In this document: piece by piece, positions 36,064 to 45,045 of the stretch
Position numbering within the stretch: position 1 is the stretch's first letter
Layout of the letters: each line of letters opens with the position of its first letter
NCBI RefSeq assembly: GCF_002994445.1
Contig: NZ_MRZJ01000005.1
Span: 1-64,000, forward strand
DNA length: 64,000 nt
Direction of reading: 5' to 3'
DNA from: Staphylococcus simulans
GTDB lineage: Bacteria; Bacillota; Bacilli; Staphylococcales; Staphylococcaceae
Notes under the pieces: model-generated
What the model saw: the letters and a program-made list of their open reading frames with translations, nothing else
The model's database searches: none
Told to the model about the DNA's origin: nothing
Translations under genes and position numbers: made by a program

Positions 36064-37221
36064 TCAGCTGAAGGAATGGATTTTCCCTCTTTTAATGGCA
36101 GTTAAGACATTGATGTCTTCGTCTACGATGATAATATCTGCATCTTTGCCTGCTTTAATACTGCCTTTTTGATCATCAATTTTAAGGGCTTTCGCTTGGT
36201 TCAAACTTGTTGTTCTCCATGCGTTTTCCAGGCTGTCTCCTGTGAACGCCAACAAGTTTTTAAGCCCTAGGTTCATTTTCAATATACTTCCGGCAAGGGA
36301 ACCGGTTTTCAATCTAGCTTCTTTTCCTTTTACAACAACTGTTTGTCCGCCAAGATCGTATTCTCCTTCAGGCATACCTTTAGCACGCATTGCATCAGTG
36401 ATGACATAAAAGCGTTCATTGCCTTTCATTTTGTAGGCAATTTTAATAGATGCCGGATGAGAGTGGACGCCATCTACAATAAGTTCAGTGTTCAAATCAT
36501 CATTCGTCCATGCGGCACCAAAATCACCAGGGGCACGGTGCAAGAATGGTGTTCCCGCATTATAAAGATGTGTAATGTGTTTAGCGCCTTTTGATACAGC
36601 ATCATTCACTTGATCGAAGTCCGCAGTAGTATGGCCGATTGAGAAAATAATGTCATCTTTAAATGCCTCTAACATGACATCAGCGCCTTCAACTTCTGGA
36701 GCAAAAGTGATGACTTTGATTTTACCATGTGCAGTATCTTGGAAATGTTTAAGTTTTTCAACACTAGGTCGTTGCACGTAGGCTGGATTTTGTGCACCGA
36801 TTTTATGTTCTGAAATAAATGGTCCTTCTAAATGGATCCCTACAATTTCCGCTGCATCATGGCCGTTTTGCTGATCTGCATATTCTACGATAGATTCTAA
36901 TGCTTTAGTGATATTTTCCTCTGACTGTGTCATAGTGGTCGCTAGGAACGATGTTGTGCCTTCAGATAATAAGTTCTGTGCTAAATGTTCTAATCCTTCG
37001 ACTGATGCATCCATTGCATCATTGCCATATCCGCCGTGGATATGAATATCGATAAAGCCTGGGAGTAAGATTTTGCCTTCGGCATCATGTTGTGTCAATG
37101 GACCTGTATATGTGCCATCGCTGATTTCTGCGATTTTGCCGTCTTTAATATGCACATAACCTGATTCAATCACTCTATCTTCACTATAAATCTTAGCATT
37201 GCCAATTACATATTCTGACAT
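36064..37221 (-). CDS. N-acetyl-amino-sugar-6-phosphate deacetylase (NagA/AgaA family)
   Basis: Removes acetate from GlcNAc-6-P or GalNAc-6-P. A 385-residue amidohydrolase with metal and active-site segments HIHGGYGNDAMD, HLEGPFISEHKIGAQN, SIGHTTADFDQ, HLYNAGTPFLHRAPG, VDGVHSHPASI and ITDAMRAKG. It is the last gene of the eight-gene operon. Because the operon has AgaS and a GH35 enzyme, GalNAc-6-P is the likely substrate (AgaA/GnbF role); NagA function for GlcNAc-6-P is also possible. Confidence 0.88.
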   Translation of the reverse strand: MSEYVIGNAKIYSEDRVIESGYVHIKDGKIAEISDGTYTGPLTQHDAEGKILLPGFIDIHIHGGYGNDAMDASVEGLEHLAQNLLSEGTTSFLATTMTQSEENITKALESIVEYADQQNGHDAAEIVGIHLEGPFISEHKIGAQNPAYVQRPSVEKLKHFQDTAHGKIKVITFAPEVEGADVMLEAFKDDIIFSIGHTTADFDQVNDAVSKGAKHITHLYNAGTPFLHRAPGDFGAAWTNDDLNTELIVDGVHSHPASIKIAYKMKGNERFYVITDAMRAKGMPEGEYDLGGQTVVVKGKEARLKTGSLAGSILKMNLGLKNLLAFTGDSLENAWRTTSLNQAKALKIDDQKGSIKAGKDADIIIVDEDINVLTAIKRGKIHSFS

Positions 37222-37233
37222 TTGATTACCTTC

Positions 37234-37620
37234 TTATTCATTATCTAGTAATAAATCATTCACTTTTACAATATACTCTTTCGTTTTGCTGATGATGTCT
37301 GTGTCTTCGCCAAGCTGTTGGCCATTTACATAAGTAATTACCATTGGAAGGCTCATACCTGCATACAAATCAAACTGCTGACCTTGAAGCAATAATTTTG
37401 CTGCTGCGTTCGCAGGTGTGCCGCCAAGCAAATCCGCAAAGACTGTTACATCTTCTGATTCTGCAAGTTCTGCTGAAAGCTTGTTTTGAAAATCTTCAGC
37501 ACTTTCATGCGGTAATAATGGAACTGGAACGATATCAGGCTGATCGCCTAAAATCATTTCTGTACTTTCTTTTAATCCTTCGCAAAATGCGCCGTGACTA
37601 ATTAAAATTAACTTTTTCAT
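37234..37620 (-). CDS. PTS mannose-family EIIA component
   Basis: A 128-residue phosphocarrier that accepts phosphate from HPr on His9 (LILISHGAFCEGLKEST) and passes it to EIIB. ADLLGGTPANAAAKL is the family loop. It has normal length for a free-standing EIIA of the mannose/galactosamine family. The gene lies 21 bases after EIID and 12 before the deacetylase. Confidence 0.88.
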   Translation of the reverse strand: MKKLILISHGAFCEGLKESTEMILGDQPDIVPVPLLPHESAEDFQNKLSAELAESEDVTVFADLLGGTPANAAAKLLLQGQQFDLYAGMSLPMVITYVNGQQLGEDTDIISKTKEYIVKVNDLLLDNE

Positions 37621-37641
37621 CTATAGTTATCCACCTTTTAA

Positions 37642-38472
37642 TTATGCTTTGCCGATAATACCTAAAGCTGACAAGATAATAGACACAACTAATACGATAA
37701 AGATAGCTTTAGTTGAGCTCATTTTATTGCGTCCAAGTAACCAATAAATTGCTAAAACGATACCAAGCGGTAATAATTTAGGCAAGATCATATTGAAGTT
37801 GTTTTGTACATCAATTGTTAATTTACCGATTTTAGGCATCCATGCGAACTGAACTTTAATCATTGTGGCGACAAGTGCTCCGACCATGAAGACCCCGAGC
37901 AATGTAGCTGCGTTAGTTAAAGTTTCAAGTTTGTGCTGCATTGTTGTAACAAGGGATACCCCTTCTTTATACGCAAATTCTAATTGTTTCCATCTGAATA
38001 CCATTACTGCGATTTGAGCTACTAACCAGATAAATGCACCGATCGGGTTGCCGTTAATCGCCATGTTCGCTGCTAAGGCACCGAAGATTGTAGGGATTAA
38101 AGAGGCAAAGATAGAGTCACCGATTGCCGCAAACGGTCCCATTAAACCGACTTTCAAACCTTGTACTGAATCTTTTGCTTTTGTTTTTTCTTTTTCTTCC
38201 ATTGCAATATCAATACCCATGATGATGGTATTGAAGAAGTTGCTTGTGTTAAAGAATTGTGTATGAGTTTTCATCATTTCTTTAAGTTCTGGTGTGCCGT
38301 CGCCATAAATTTTTCTCAATTGCGGAAGGATTGTATACAAATATCCAGAGGCTTGCATACGTTCATAGTTCCACCCTAATTGATATGCGAATAAACTACG
38401 GCGATTGATTTGATTAAAATCTTTTTTAGTTAATTTGTAAGATGTGCCGTTTTGATTATTAGAGTTCGTCAT
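37642..38472 (-). CDS. PTS mannose-family EIID component
   Basis: A 276-residue membrane subunit of the sugar channel. The N-terminal part is family-typical (LTKKDFNQINRRSLFAYQLGWNYERMQASGYLY), with IGDSIFASLIPTIFG in the middle. The ATG at 38472 overlaps the end of EIIC by 14 bases; the longer reading has no support. Acts with EIIC in the membrane. Confidence 0.88.
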   Translation of the reverse strand: MTNSNNQNGTSYKLTKKDFNQINRRSLFAYQLGWNYERMQASGYLYTILPQLRKIYGDGTPELKEMMKTHTQFFNTSNFFNTIIMGIDIAMEEKEKTKAKDSVQGLKVGLMGPFAAIGDSIFASLIPTIFGALAANMAINGNPIGAFIWLVAQIAVMVFRWKQLEFAYKEGVSLVTTMQHKLETLTNAATLLGVFMVGALVATMIKVQFAWMPKIGKLTIDVQNNFNMILPKLLPLGIVLAIYWLLGRNKMSSTKAIFIVLVVSIILSALGIIGKA

Positions 38473-39355
38473 CCTCAATCTCTCCTTCGCTGTTATTATT
38501 CTTAGCTGAACCGCCATATTGAGGTGCTACACGATTTTCTGAAGTACGTTTGTATTCCATTGCCGCAAACGCAAATCCGATCAATGCGATAGCTAACATT
38601 GGCAAACCTGTAAATTTAATACCGAAGTGTTTGTCTAATCCAGCTACAGATGTACCAAGACCTGTCATACCATCAAAGACTGTTACGAATAATGCTGTTA
38701 ATACAAAACCTAAGATAAAATATGGGAAATGTTTTTTAACAGGCAAGTAACGTAATAAGATTGCGAAACCAACTGCTGGCAATACTGCACCGGCTACAGT
38801 TAAGCCGTCGCCTAACCATTTCAAATCTGTGTTCAAATAATTTACTACTGCTTTAACTACACCGCCGCCAAAAGCTAAGGCTAAGAATACAGGAATCATT
38901 CTTGAGAATGACCAAGGAATCATACCGTATAAATAGTTTCTTTCAATTGCTTTGTAATCAAAAGTTTCGATTTTGCTGTCAATTCTGTGCGCAAAGAATG
39001 TGTTTGCGAAACGAGCTAAGATATCTGTTTGAATCATTAAGCTCGCAACGGGTACTGCTAATGTTGCTAAGGCTTGTTGCGGGTTCATTCCAAGTGCTAC
39101 TGAGAACGCAACCGCTAATAATGTACCTGAGTTTGCATCAATTCTTGATGCACCCCCGAATGTACCTACACCTAAAATCGTTAATTGCATGCTGCCGCCG
39201 ATAATCAACCCTGTTGTTACATCGCCCATAATCAAACCGGCGATTAATCCTGCAAATACAGGTTGGCTTAAAGATGAATAGATCTGTAATTCATCAAGAA
39301 TCTGATACCCTGCATACAAGGTTAATAATAAGATCTGCCACCAAAGTATTTCCAT
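38459..39355 (-). CDS. PTS mannose-family EIIC component
   Basis: A 298-residue membrane subunit. Diagnostic segments: LLTLYAGYQILDELQIYSSLSQPVFAGLIAGLIMGD and GGSMQLTILGVGTFGGASRID, which line the sugar path. It has a long acidic C-tail (NNNSEGEIEDDEL). Similar to AgaC/AgaW and GnbC-type permeases. Confidence 0.88.
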   Translation of the reverse strand: MEILWWQILLLTLYAGYQILDELQIYSSLSQPVFAGLIAGLIMGDVTTGLIIGGSMQLTILGVGTFGGASRIDANSGTLLAVAFSVALGMNPQQALATLAVPVASLMIQTDILARFANTFFAHRIDSKIETFDYKAIERNYLYGMIPWSFSRMIPVFLALAFGGGVVKAVVNYLNTDLKWLGDGLTVAGAVLPAVGFAILLRYLPVKKHFPYFILGFVLTALFVTVFDGMTGLGTSVAGLDKHFGIKFTGLPMLAIALIGFAFAAMEYKRTSENRVAPQYGGSAKNNNSEGEIEDDEL

Positions 39356-39372
39356 GTTGTCTTCACTCCTGA

Positions 39373-39852
39373 CTATCCTTTAATTAATGTCATAAAATCT
39401 TCTGCTTTGTCATTAGGAACCATTTGAGCAGTTATCTTAACGCCTTTTGCTTGTATCTCTTTAAAGTCGCTGATATCTTTGTCTGTTACATTGATTGAAC
39501 GTGTAATAGATTTTGTTTCGTCTGATTGAGACATATTACCTACGTTCAGTACATCTAAGTCCACGCCGTGGTTGATTAATGCTAAGAAGCGGTCTGGCTT
39601 TTTAGCGATAACCATCAATCTTTGTGAATCATATTTACCTGCTTTGATATTCTCAGCTGCTTTAGCTACAGGTAATACACTTAAGCGAACACCTGCAGGT
39701 GTTGCGAGTTTCAAACCTTGCTTATCAATGGTGCTTTGTGCGACTTCGTCATCAATTACCATAAAGCGTGAGATGTTTAATTTCGTTGCCCATAAGTTTG
39801 CGACTTGTCCATGAATTAATCGACCGTCGATTCTGTTTGCTATAATTGTCAT
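39373..39852 (-). CDS. PTS mannose-family EIIB component
   Basis: A 159-residue cytosolic phosphotransfer protein. The phosphorylated His14 is in NRIDGRLIHGQVANLW, and a later loop, VDLDVLNVGNMSQ, is family-typical. Transfers phosphate to the sugar during passage through EIIC-EIID. GGAGAG precedes the ATG. Confidence 0.9.
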   Translation of the reverse strand: MTIIANRIDGRLIHGQVANLWATKLNISRFMVIDDEVAQSTIDKQGLKLATPAGVRLSVLPVAKAAENIKAGKYDSQRLMVIAKKPDRFLALINHGVDLDVLNVGNMSQSDETKSITRSINVTDKDISDFKEIQAKGVKITAQMVPNDKAEDFMTLIKG

Positions 39853-39870
39853 GATGTTCTCTCCTTACTC

Positions 39871-41640
39871 TTATGAGGATATATATTTAGGTGCTTGTAA
39901 CAAGCTTATTTTATCTGCATACTTTCCTTCAGTTTCAAATACAACAATTGTATTCATGCCCTGTTTCAGCAATGCACCAGGAATGTAAAGCGAAAGTGTC
40001 GGTCCAATATCCCAATATCGTCCTATATTGAATCCGTTCACTAGAACAATGCCTTTACCAAAATCGCTAACATCTATATATGTACTTTGCGGGATATCGA
40101 CAATAAATTCATAACGGTAAAAGCCCGGTTGTTCTGCTTGCCATTCTTGTTCAAAGTGTTCACTTGTCAATAAGTCAAAATCAATATCAAATTGTTCCCA
40201 GTTTTGGACAAAGTGCAAATCCTGCATCAAACCTTGTCCTATGCCTTTTCGTTGTGTTGGTGCTGTTAATTTATAACCATAGTTCACTCGTCCCATATTC
40301 TCTACAAGAATATCCGCTTGAACTGTTGGTTGTTTTAATGCGACTTCAAACTTTTCGCCGATGGCTTCTTGATATGCTGTATAAACTTTTTCGTTATCCA
40401 AGAAAAGCTGTACACGATCCCTTGCATCGACAATTCTTAAATATTCTTGTCTTGTCGCTGTTTTCAAGGTTGTACGATATACCATATAGCCATAACCGCT
40501 TCCTGCTTTTTCCATCGCCTCTGGATAGAATGACTGACTATAATGACTGATGTCATTTAAGATACTGAATAGACTCACTTTGCTTTTCAGTTTAATCTCA
40601 TCAATCTTCATCAATGGTTTCACCCTAGGTTCAGATTGTTCTAGTTCTGGAAAACGAGATTTAATCAAACGTTGGATTTTAAAGTACTTTTCAGTAGGAT
40701 TGCCCGCTTCATTCAGCGGTGCATCATAATCATACGAAGTCACTTGCGGTAAATCGATACGACCACGTGCAGAACATCCATTCCAAAATCCAAAGTTTGT
40801 ACCGCCATGAAACATATACAAATTGATTGAACCTAGTTGGATTGCCTCTTTTATTTCGTTAATCAATTCATCGCTTTGGCGTGTGATCATGCGGTCTCCC
40901 CACCGATTAAACCAACCATCCCAAAACTCCATACTCATCAACGGCCATTGCTGATGAAACTGTTTATGGAATTGTTTCAGGTTATTTAAGCGTTTCACTG
41001 ATTTAGAACCGAAATTACCTGTCGGCAATATGCCTTCTTCAGCAAGACTGCCTGCTTCTAAACATTGCTGCCAAGAGCCGTCAGAAGTGAAGAGCGGTAC
41101 AGTAACACCTCTGTTGCGCATCAACTGTGCTAAAGCATGCAGGTATGCTTTATCTTCGCCATAAGATCCGTATTCATTTTCAACTTGCATCATGAGTATA
41201 GGGCCATGATGGTCAATTTGAAGAGGAACTAATATTTCAAATAAGCGGTCATAGTAACGTGCTACATAATCTAAGAAGTTCTGGTCTCTTGAGCGGACAC
41301 GTACATTCTTGTTTAATAACCATGCAGGCAAACCTCCGAACTCCCACTCTGCACAAATATATGGAGAGGGGCGAACGATAACATATAGTCCTATATCTGC
41401 AGCAGTTTGAATAAAACGCTTCAAATCCTTCGTACCTGAAAAGTCGAATACACCTTCAACTGTTTCATGAAAATTCCATGGTATATAGGTTTCTACCGCA
41501 TTAAAGCCTAAAGCTTTTAAGTTATATAAAGAATGTTCATAATCCTTTGGTAAAAGTCTGAAGTAATGAATTGCACCTGATAAAATTTTCAAAGGCTTAC
41601 CATCTAACATAAATTCTTGCTCGACTGTGAATTGACCCAA
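39871..41640 (-). CDS. bgaC: GH35 beta-galactosidase (BgaC/GnbG type)
   Basis: A 589-residue glycoside hydrolase of family 35. The acid/base is Glu156 in QVENEYGSYG and the nucleophile Glu238 in SMEFWDGWF; TYIPWNFHET, PSPYICAEWEFGGLPAWLL and MFHGGTNFGFWNG are further hallmarks. C-terminal jelly-roll modules carry the usual VNGFNIGRYWDIGP. It has no signal peptide, so it should act inside the cell on what the adjoining PTS imports. Known homologues prefer Gal-beta-1,3-linked N-acetylhexosamines. It sits between agaS and EIIB. Confidence 0.92.
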   Translation of the reverse strand: MGQFTVEQEFMLDGKPLKILSGAIHYFRLLPKDYEHSLYNLKALGFNAVETYIPWNFHETVEGVFDFSGTKDLKRFIQTAADIGLYVIVRPSPYICAEWEFGGLPAWLLNKNVRVRSRDQNFLDYVARYYDRLFEILVPLQIDHHGPILMMQVENEYGSYGEDKAYLHALAQLMRNRGVTVPLFTSDGSWQQCLEAGSLAEEGILPTGNFGSKSVKRLNNLKQFHKQFHQQWPLMSMEFWDGWFNRWGDRMITRQSDELINEIKEAIQLGSINLYMFHGGTNFGFWNGCSARGRIDLPQVTSYDYDAPLNEAGNPTEKYFKIQRLIKSRFPELEQSEPRVKPLMKIDEIKLKSKVSLFSILNDISHYSQSFYPEAMEKAGSGYGYMVYRTTLKTATRQEYLRIVDARDRVQLFLDNEKVYTAYQEAIGEKFEVALKQPTVQADILVENMGRVNYGYKLTAPTQRKGIGQGLMQDLHFVQNWEQFDIDFDLLTSEHFEQEWQAEQPGFYRYEFIVDIPQSTYIDVSDFGKGIVLVNGFNIGRYWDIGPTLSLYIPGALLKQGMNTIVVFETEGKYADKISLLQAPKYISS

Positions 41641-41669
41641 ATGATTTCGCCTCCTTAATATTGCCTTGC

Positions 41670-42782
41670 TTATCCTTCAAACGGATAAATCGTTACTCCT
41701 TTTACGACACGGTTGATAAAACCGTTCGGACTAGGGTTATCTGGATTTAATCCTAATTGCACGGATTTGTAAAAGGCTAATAACTGACCGAAAATCAAGT
41801 ATTCAAGTGTTAATTCTAAATCACTGTATCCTTCTGAATCTGGGAATGTGATAGTAAACTCTGACCCTTCATCTTTGCCATCAAGAATTAAAATTTGATA
41901 GTTGCGATCTGGAATATTGATTTCATTAATGACATCTTGTTCATAACGACGTTGGTAGTCATTTGCTCCGCGCAGCATGATGAACAATGCATTGTCATTC
42001 AAACCTGCTTTAGGACCATGTCTGAATCCAAGTGTTGTTTCTTTCGCAATCTCAATAGCACCTGAAGTTAATTCATTCAATTTCAAACTTACTTCTTTTG
42101 TTAACTCACCTTGCATACCTGTTCCGGCATAAAAGATTTTTTTGAATTGTTGTTTAGCAACTTCGCTTGCTTTCGCATCAATCCAGTCAAAGTTTTGTTC
42201 TACATTTTTGAAATAAGATTCATCTGCTTTTTCTGAACCAAACAGCAATGCAGCAGACAACAGCATTGTTGAGAAGCTTGAAGTCATCGCAAGTGATTTA
42301 TCATTCGTTTCATCTGGAAGGATAACTTTAAATGCATTATCTTCATCCGCATAGCGTCCTAAGAAGCCTTCTTTGTTATTCGTAATGAACAAGTGATACA
42401 CATGTTGAGAGAGTTGATTGAACAATTCAACTGTACCTTGTGTCTCAGGACTGTTGCCTGAACGTGCAAATGAAACAACTAAGTATGTTGTATCCGCATC
42501 AACATAAGTGGCTGGATTTGTCACAAAATGCGTTGTCGGTACAGATTCAAAACTCCATTTAGGGAATTTCTTGTTATCCACTGCCATACGAGCAATGTCG
42601 CCTACATATGCACTAGATCCTGCACCTGTAAAGATGACTTTATACTTTTGAGTTGATTCATTTTGTTCAATATCAGCGACGAATTGCTTGAAGTCTTCTG
42701 ATACAGCTTTCACAATATCGAACGTTTTCTTCCACACAGAAGGCTGTTGTTGTATTTCTCTGTAAGTATCTGTTGTTTTCAA
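41670..42782 (-). CDS. agaS: AgaS-type SIS-domain galactosamine-6-phosphate isomerase/deaminase
   Basis: A 370-residue protein of two SIS domains: FTGAGSSAYVGD and SFARSGNSPETQG in the first, YAGTGMQGELTKEVSLKLNEL in the second. Converts galactosamine-6-P to tagatose-6-P plus ammonia. A TTG at 42782, seven bases after GGGAGGAAG, is the better start; the longer reading begins inside the ribosome site. Second gene of the operon; a copy of the presumed GntR half-palindrome lies just before it. Confidence 0.88.
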   Translation of the reverse strand: MKTTDTYREIQQQPSVWKKTFDIVKAVSEDFKQFVADIEQNESTQKYKVIFTGAGSSAYVGDIARMAVDNKKFPKWSFESVPTTHFVTNPATYVDADTTYLVVSFARSGNSPETQGTVELFNQLSQHVYHLFITNNKEGFLGRYADEDNAFKVILPDETNDKSLAMTSSFSTMLLSAALLFGSEKADESYFKNVEQNFDWIDAKASEVAKQQFKKIFYAGTGMQGELTKEVSLKLNELTSGAIEIAKETTLGFRHGPKAGLNDNALFIMLRGANDYQRRYEQDVINEINIPDRNYQILILDGKDEGSEFTITFPDSEGYSDLELTLEYLIFGQLLAFYKSVQLGLNPDNPSPNGFINRVVKGVTIYPFEG

Positions 42783-42816
42783 AATGATTCTTCCTCCCAA
42801 TATGTTGTTATGTTGT

Positions 42817-42828
42817 CATAACCAGTTG
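42817..42828. promoter_or_regulatory. Possible second GntR operator, before agaS
   Basis: On the minus strand the spacer between gntR and agaS has TGGTTATGACAA, two mismatches from the palindrome TGGTTATAACCA found in front of gntR. It might give agaS onward separate control. Confidence 0.35.
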
Positions 42829-42845
42829 TATTAAACACACAGTAC

Positions 42846-43559
42846 TTATAAAAGTTTTACTGTGTATTTGTAATTGTTCCCACCTGCGTAAGATTGTGTA
42901 TATTCAATAATGTCGCCATCAACATAGCTGACACGTTCAATGAACATACAACTTGCATTTACACTTTCATTTAATAAATCCGCAATCTGCTTCTTTAGTT
43001 TGATAGCACTTAAACTTTCATAAGCACTATCAATTTGAATATCATAATAGTTATTCAATGTCTCATAAAGCGAATGCTGATTGAAATCAAATTTATCCAA
43101 TCCCTCGCATAACCTTACAGGCAAATATGTGATTTCATAAATCATAGGTTGTTCATTCGCTAATCGCAAACGTATTAAGCGATAAACAGAATGAAACGGT
43201 TTTAAGTTCATCTTTTCTTGTAAAAAAGGTGTTGCTTCAATACTGTCCATACTGATTACTTTTGTACGTGCAATATTGCCGTTCTTCTCAATTTCATCTT
43301 TAAAACTATAAAGACTATTCAACACTTGTGTATAATGATTGCCTAATACAATTGATCCTTTGCCATGTTCACGCCGAATCATTTGTTCTTGTTCTAAACG
43401 ATCCAATGATTCACGAATCGTAATTCGACTCACATCATACAAATCACATAGTTTTCTTTCAGATGGCAACTTCGTTCCTTCTCCATATTCACCGTTACTG
43501 ATTTTATTTTTAATATCTTCATAAACTTGAAAATATAACGGCGCTTTAGAGTTATTCAT
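42846..43559 (-). CDS. GntR-family (HutC/UTRA) regulator of the galactosamine operon
   Basis: A 237-residue repressor. Winged HTH at residues 5-72 (YFQVYEDIKNKISNGEYGEGTKLPSERKLCDLYDVSRITIRESLDRLEQEQMI) and a UTRA effector domain after residue 85 (VYRLIRLRLANEQPMIYEITYLP, FIERVSYVDGDIIEYTQSY). It is the first gene, followed by agaS after 63 bases, in the position of gnbR/agaR. The effector is probably a phosphorylated amino sugar. GAGGTGATGTAG precedes the ATG, and a palindrome just upstream is its likely operator. Confidence 0.88.
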   Translation of the reverse strand: MNNSKAPLYFQVYEDIKNKISNGEYGEGTKLPSERKLCDLYDVSRITIRESLDRLEQEQMIRREHGKGSIVLGNHYTQVLNSLYSFKDEIEKNGNIARTKVISMDSIEATPFLQEKMNLKPFHSVYRLIRLRLANEQPMIYEITYLPVRLCEGLDKFDFNQHSLYETLNNYYDIQIDSAYESLSAIKLKKQIADLLNESVNASCMFIERVSYVDGDIIEYTQSYAGGNNYKYTVKLL

Positions 43560-43571
43560 CTACATCACCTC

Positions 43572-43617
43572 TGGTTATAACCACTTTTATTATAATTGAC
43601 ATGTAAGCGCTTGTCAC
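43572..43617 (-). promoter_or_regulatory. Promoter, cre box and GntR operator of the galactosamine operon
   Basis: Read on the minus strand: -35 GTGACA (43612-43617), 17 bases, -10 TATAAT (43589-43594), then the perfect palindrome TGGTTATAACCA (43572-43583), probably the operator of the operon GntR. On the + strand, ATGTAAGCGCTTGTCA (43601-43616) fits the CcpA cre consensus with one mismatch and fills the spacer. The layout predicts induction by substrate and repression by preferred sugars. Confidence 0.75.
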
Positions 43618-43699
43618 TAGGTATTTTGTAAATATTATGTGAATTACTGGAATGAAAATATGAGAACATCCTCTGTTTGTAATTATTAATTAAAAATGC

Positions 43700-44617
43700 T
43701 CAATTATTTTCATAGCTAGCATCTATATATTGCTTTGCTTTTTCTAAATCTTTTTTAGTTTTAATATAGACTGCCATATTACCTGTTCCATAGTGCCCTG
43801 TACCTGTCATATTTCTATTAAATCCATCTTCCCATTCAACATCTGAAATATCTATTCTTACGTATATTAAAATCTGATTCTTCTTAGGAAGCATTTCTAC
43901 ACACACAAAATTTTTGATACGTTTAAAAGCACCATAAAACTTTTGCGCTTTATACTGAACATCGTCACCTAATGACATGATGTAATTATATAGTTCTTCA
44001 TATAGTACTTTTAAATCATCTGAAGCAAGTTCTATGCTATTTAAAAAGAAGCTATTAGATTCTTCGTTCTGGTGTTGTCTGGAAATTAGTGCTGTTTGCT
44101 GCTTAACTTGCGGTGTATTTACATTAACAAGTTCTAACAATAAATAGCGATTATCATAATAGCTATAGCGATATAGCTCAATGTTTCGATCAATCAACTG
44201 TACCGCATGCTCATCATATTTAGTAAAGTTCCCGGCAATACAAACTAATCGTGGATTAGACCAATCGATTTCATCAGCAACATCTTTACCTAATTGCTTC
44301 AACACATTCATTTGAAATTCGCCTTTATGATCTAGCAGCCAATCTAAATAAAACAAACCTTGATTAATTACATTTTCATTGGTTGTACGCTTATATTCAA
44401 TAATCACCGGCACATGATTTTCATCTATCCCTAAAGTGTCTATGCGTCCGCCATGCCTTCTTCCTGTCGTATACTCACTTGCGAGAAACTTAACACCTAA
44501 AAAAGTCTCCAAATGATTTTCAATCATAGTTTGAAGTTCTTTTTCAATCGTCACTGACTGTCCTGTTAGCTCTCTTACATTTTCACCATTCACATCAAAT
44601 AATTTAATATCAGCCAT
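43700..44617 (-). CDS. PD-(D/E)XK nuclease-like protein with DUF5655 end
   Basis: A 305-residue cytosolic protein. Residues 30-95 resemble a PD-(D/E)XK fold (HGGRIDTLGIDENHVPVIIEYKR, giving the D...ExK set). The C-terminal part, with LKVLYEELYNYIMSLGDDVQYKAQKFYGAFKRIKNFVCVEMLPKKNQILIYVRI, matches DUF5655. The ATG at 44617 follows GTGAAG weakly. It lies alone between two sugar operons. Often annotated as an endonuclease-like protein of unknown role; a defence or DNA repair function is only a guess. Confidence 0.72.
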   Translation of the reverse strand: MADIKLFDVNGENVRELTGQSVTIEKELQTMIENHLETFLGVKFLASEYTTGRRHGGRIDTLGIDENHVPVIIEYKRTTNENVINQGLFYLDWLLDHKGEFQMNVLKQLGKDVADEIDWSNPRLVCIAGNFTKYDEHAVQLIDRNIELYRYSYYDNRYLLLELVNVNTPQVKQQTALISRQHQNEESNSFFLNSIELASDDLKVLYEELYNYIMSLGDDVQYKAQKFYGAFKRIKNFVCVEMLPKKNQILIYVRIDISDVEWEDGFNRNMTGTGHYGTGNMAVYIKTKKDLEKAKQYIDASYENN

Positions 44618-44792
44618 CTTCACGCCACACCCTTATGTATCTCTTGATAGTTTTCTTTATTATTTTACTATAAAGGATGTAAAAAACAGTGAGTTATCCG
44701 ATGATTTTATACATCATTAAAATCATCACTAAAACGAATTGTTATTGTTTGTTATGATTATTAAATAACAAGAGTTTTAGGAGGGTATTTCT

Positions 44793-44960
44793 ATGTAGGA
44801 TATTGTTCGCTTCGTTTTATTCTATATATTAAGCCTGATTATCTACAATTCAATTATGTTACTCTTCGGCAGAAATTTAAACTTAGTTGACGGCTTACTA
44901 CTTCCTTTAATCGTTACTATAATTATATTCCTTGGATTTAAATCCAAAAAAGAACAGTAA
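44793..44960 (+). pseudogene. Small membrane protein gene with a stop at codon 2
   Basis: A strong AGGAGGG lies seven bases before ATG, but the next codon is TAG. The same frame is then open for 53 codons (DIVRFVLFYILSLIIYNSIML...FLGFKSKKEQ) with two membrane segments and a basic end. A single C-to-T change of CAG (Gln) to TAG explains it. No near-cognate start follows until an ATG 23 codons in. Not recognised otherwise. Confidence 0.6.
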
Positions 44961-45003
44961 ATTCAGTATTTTTATCAATTAATTAAATATGATGCATCAA
45001 AAA

Positions 45004-45033
45004 AACCAGCTACTCTGGTTTGAATAGCTGGTT
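45004..45033 (-). terminator. Terminator of the ascorbate-type PTS operon
   Basis: AACCAGCTA (45004-45012) pairs perfectly with TAGCTGGTT (45025-45033); on the minus strand it is followed by TTTTTG. It lies 13 bases after the EIIC stop. Confidence 0.8.
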
Positions 45034-45045
45034 ATCAAAATAATA

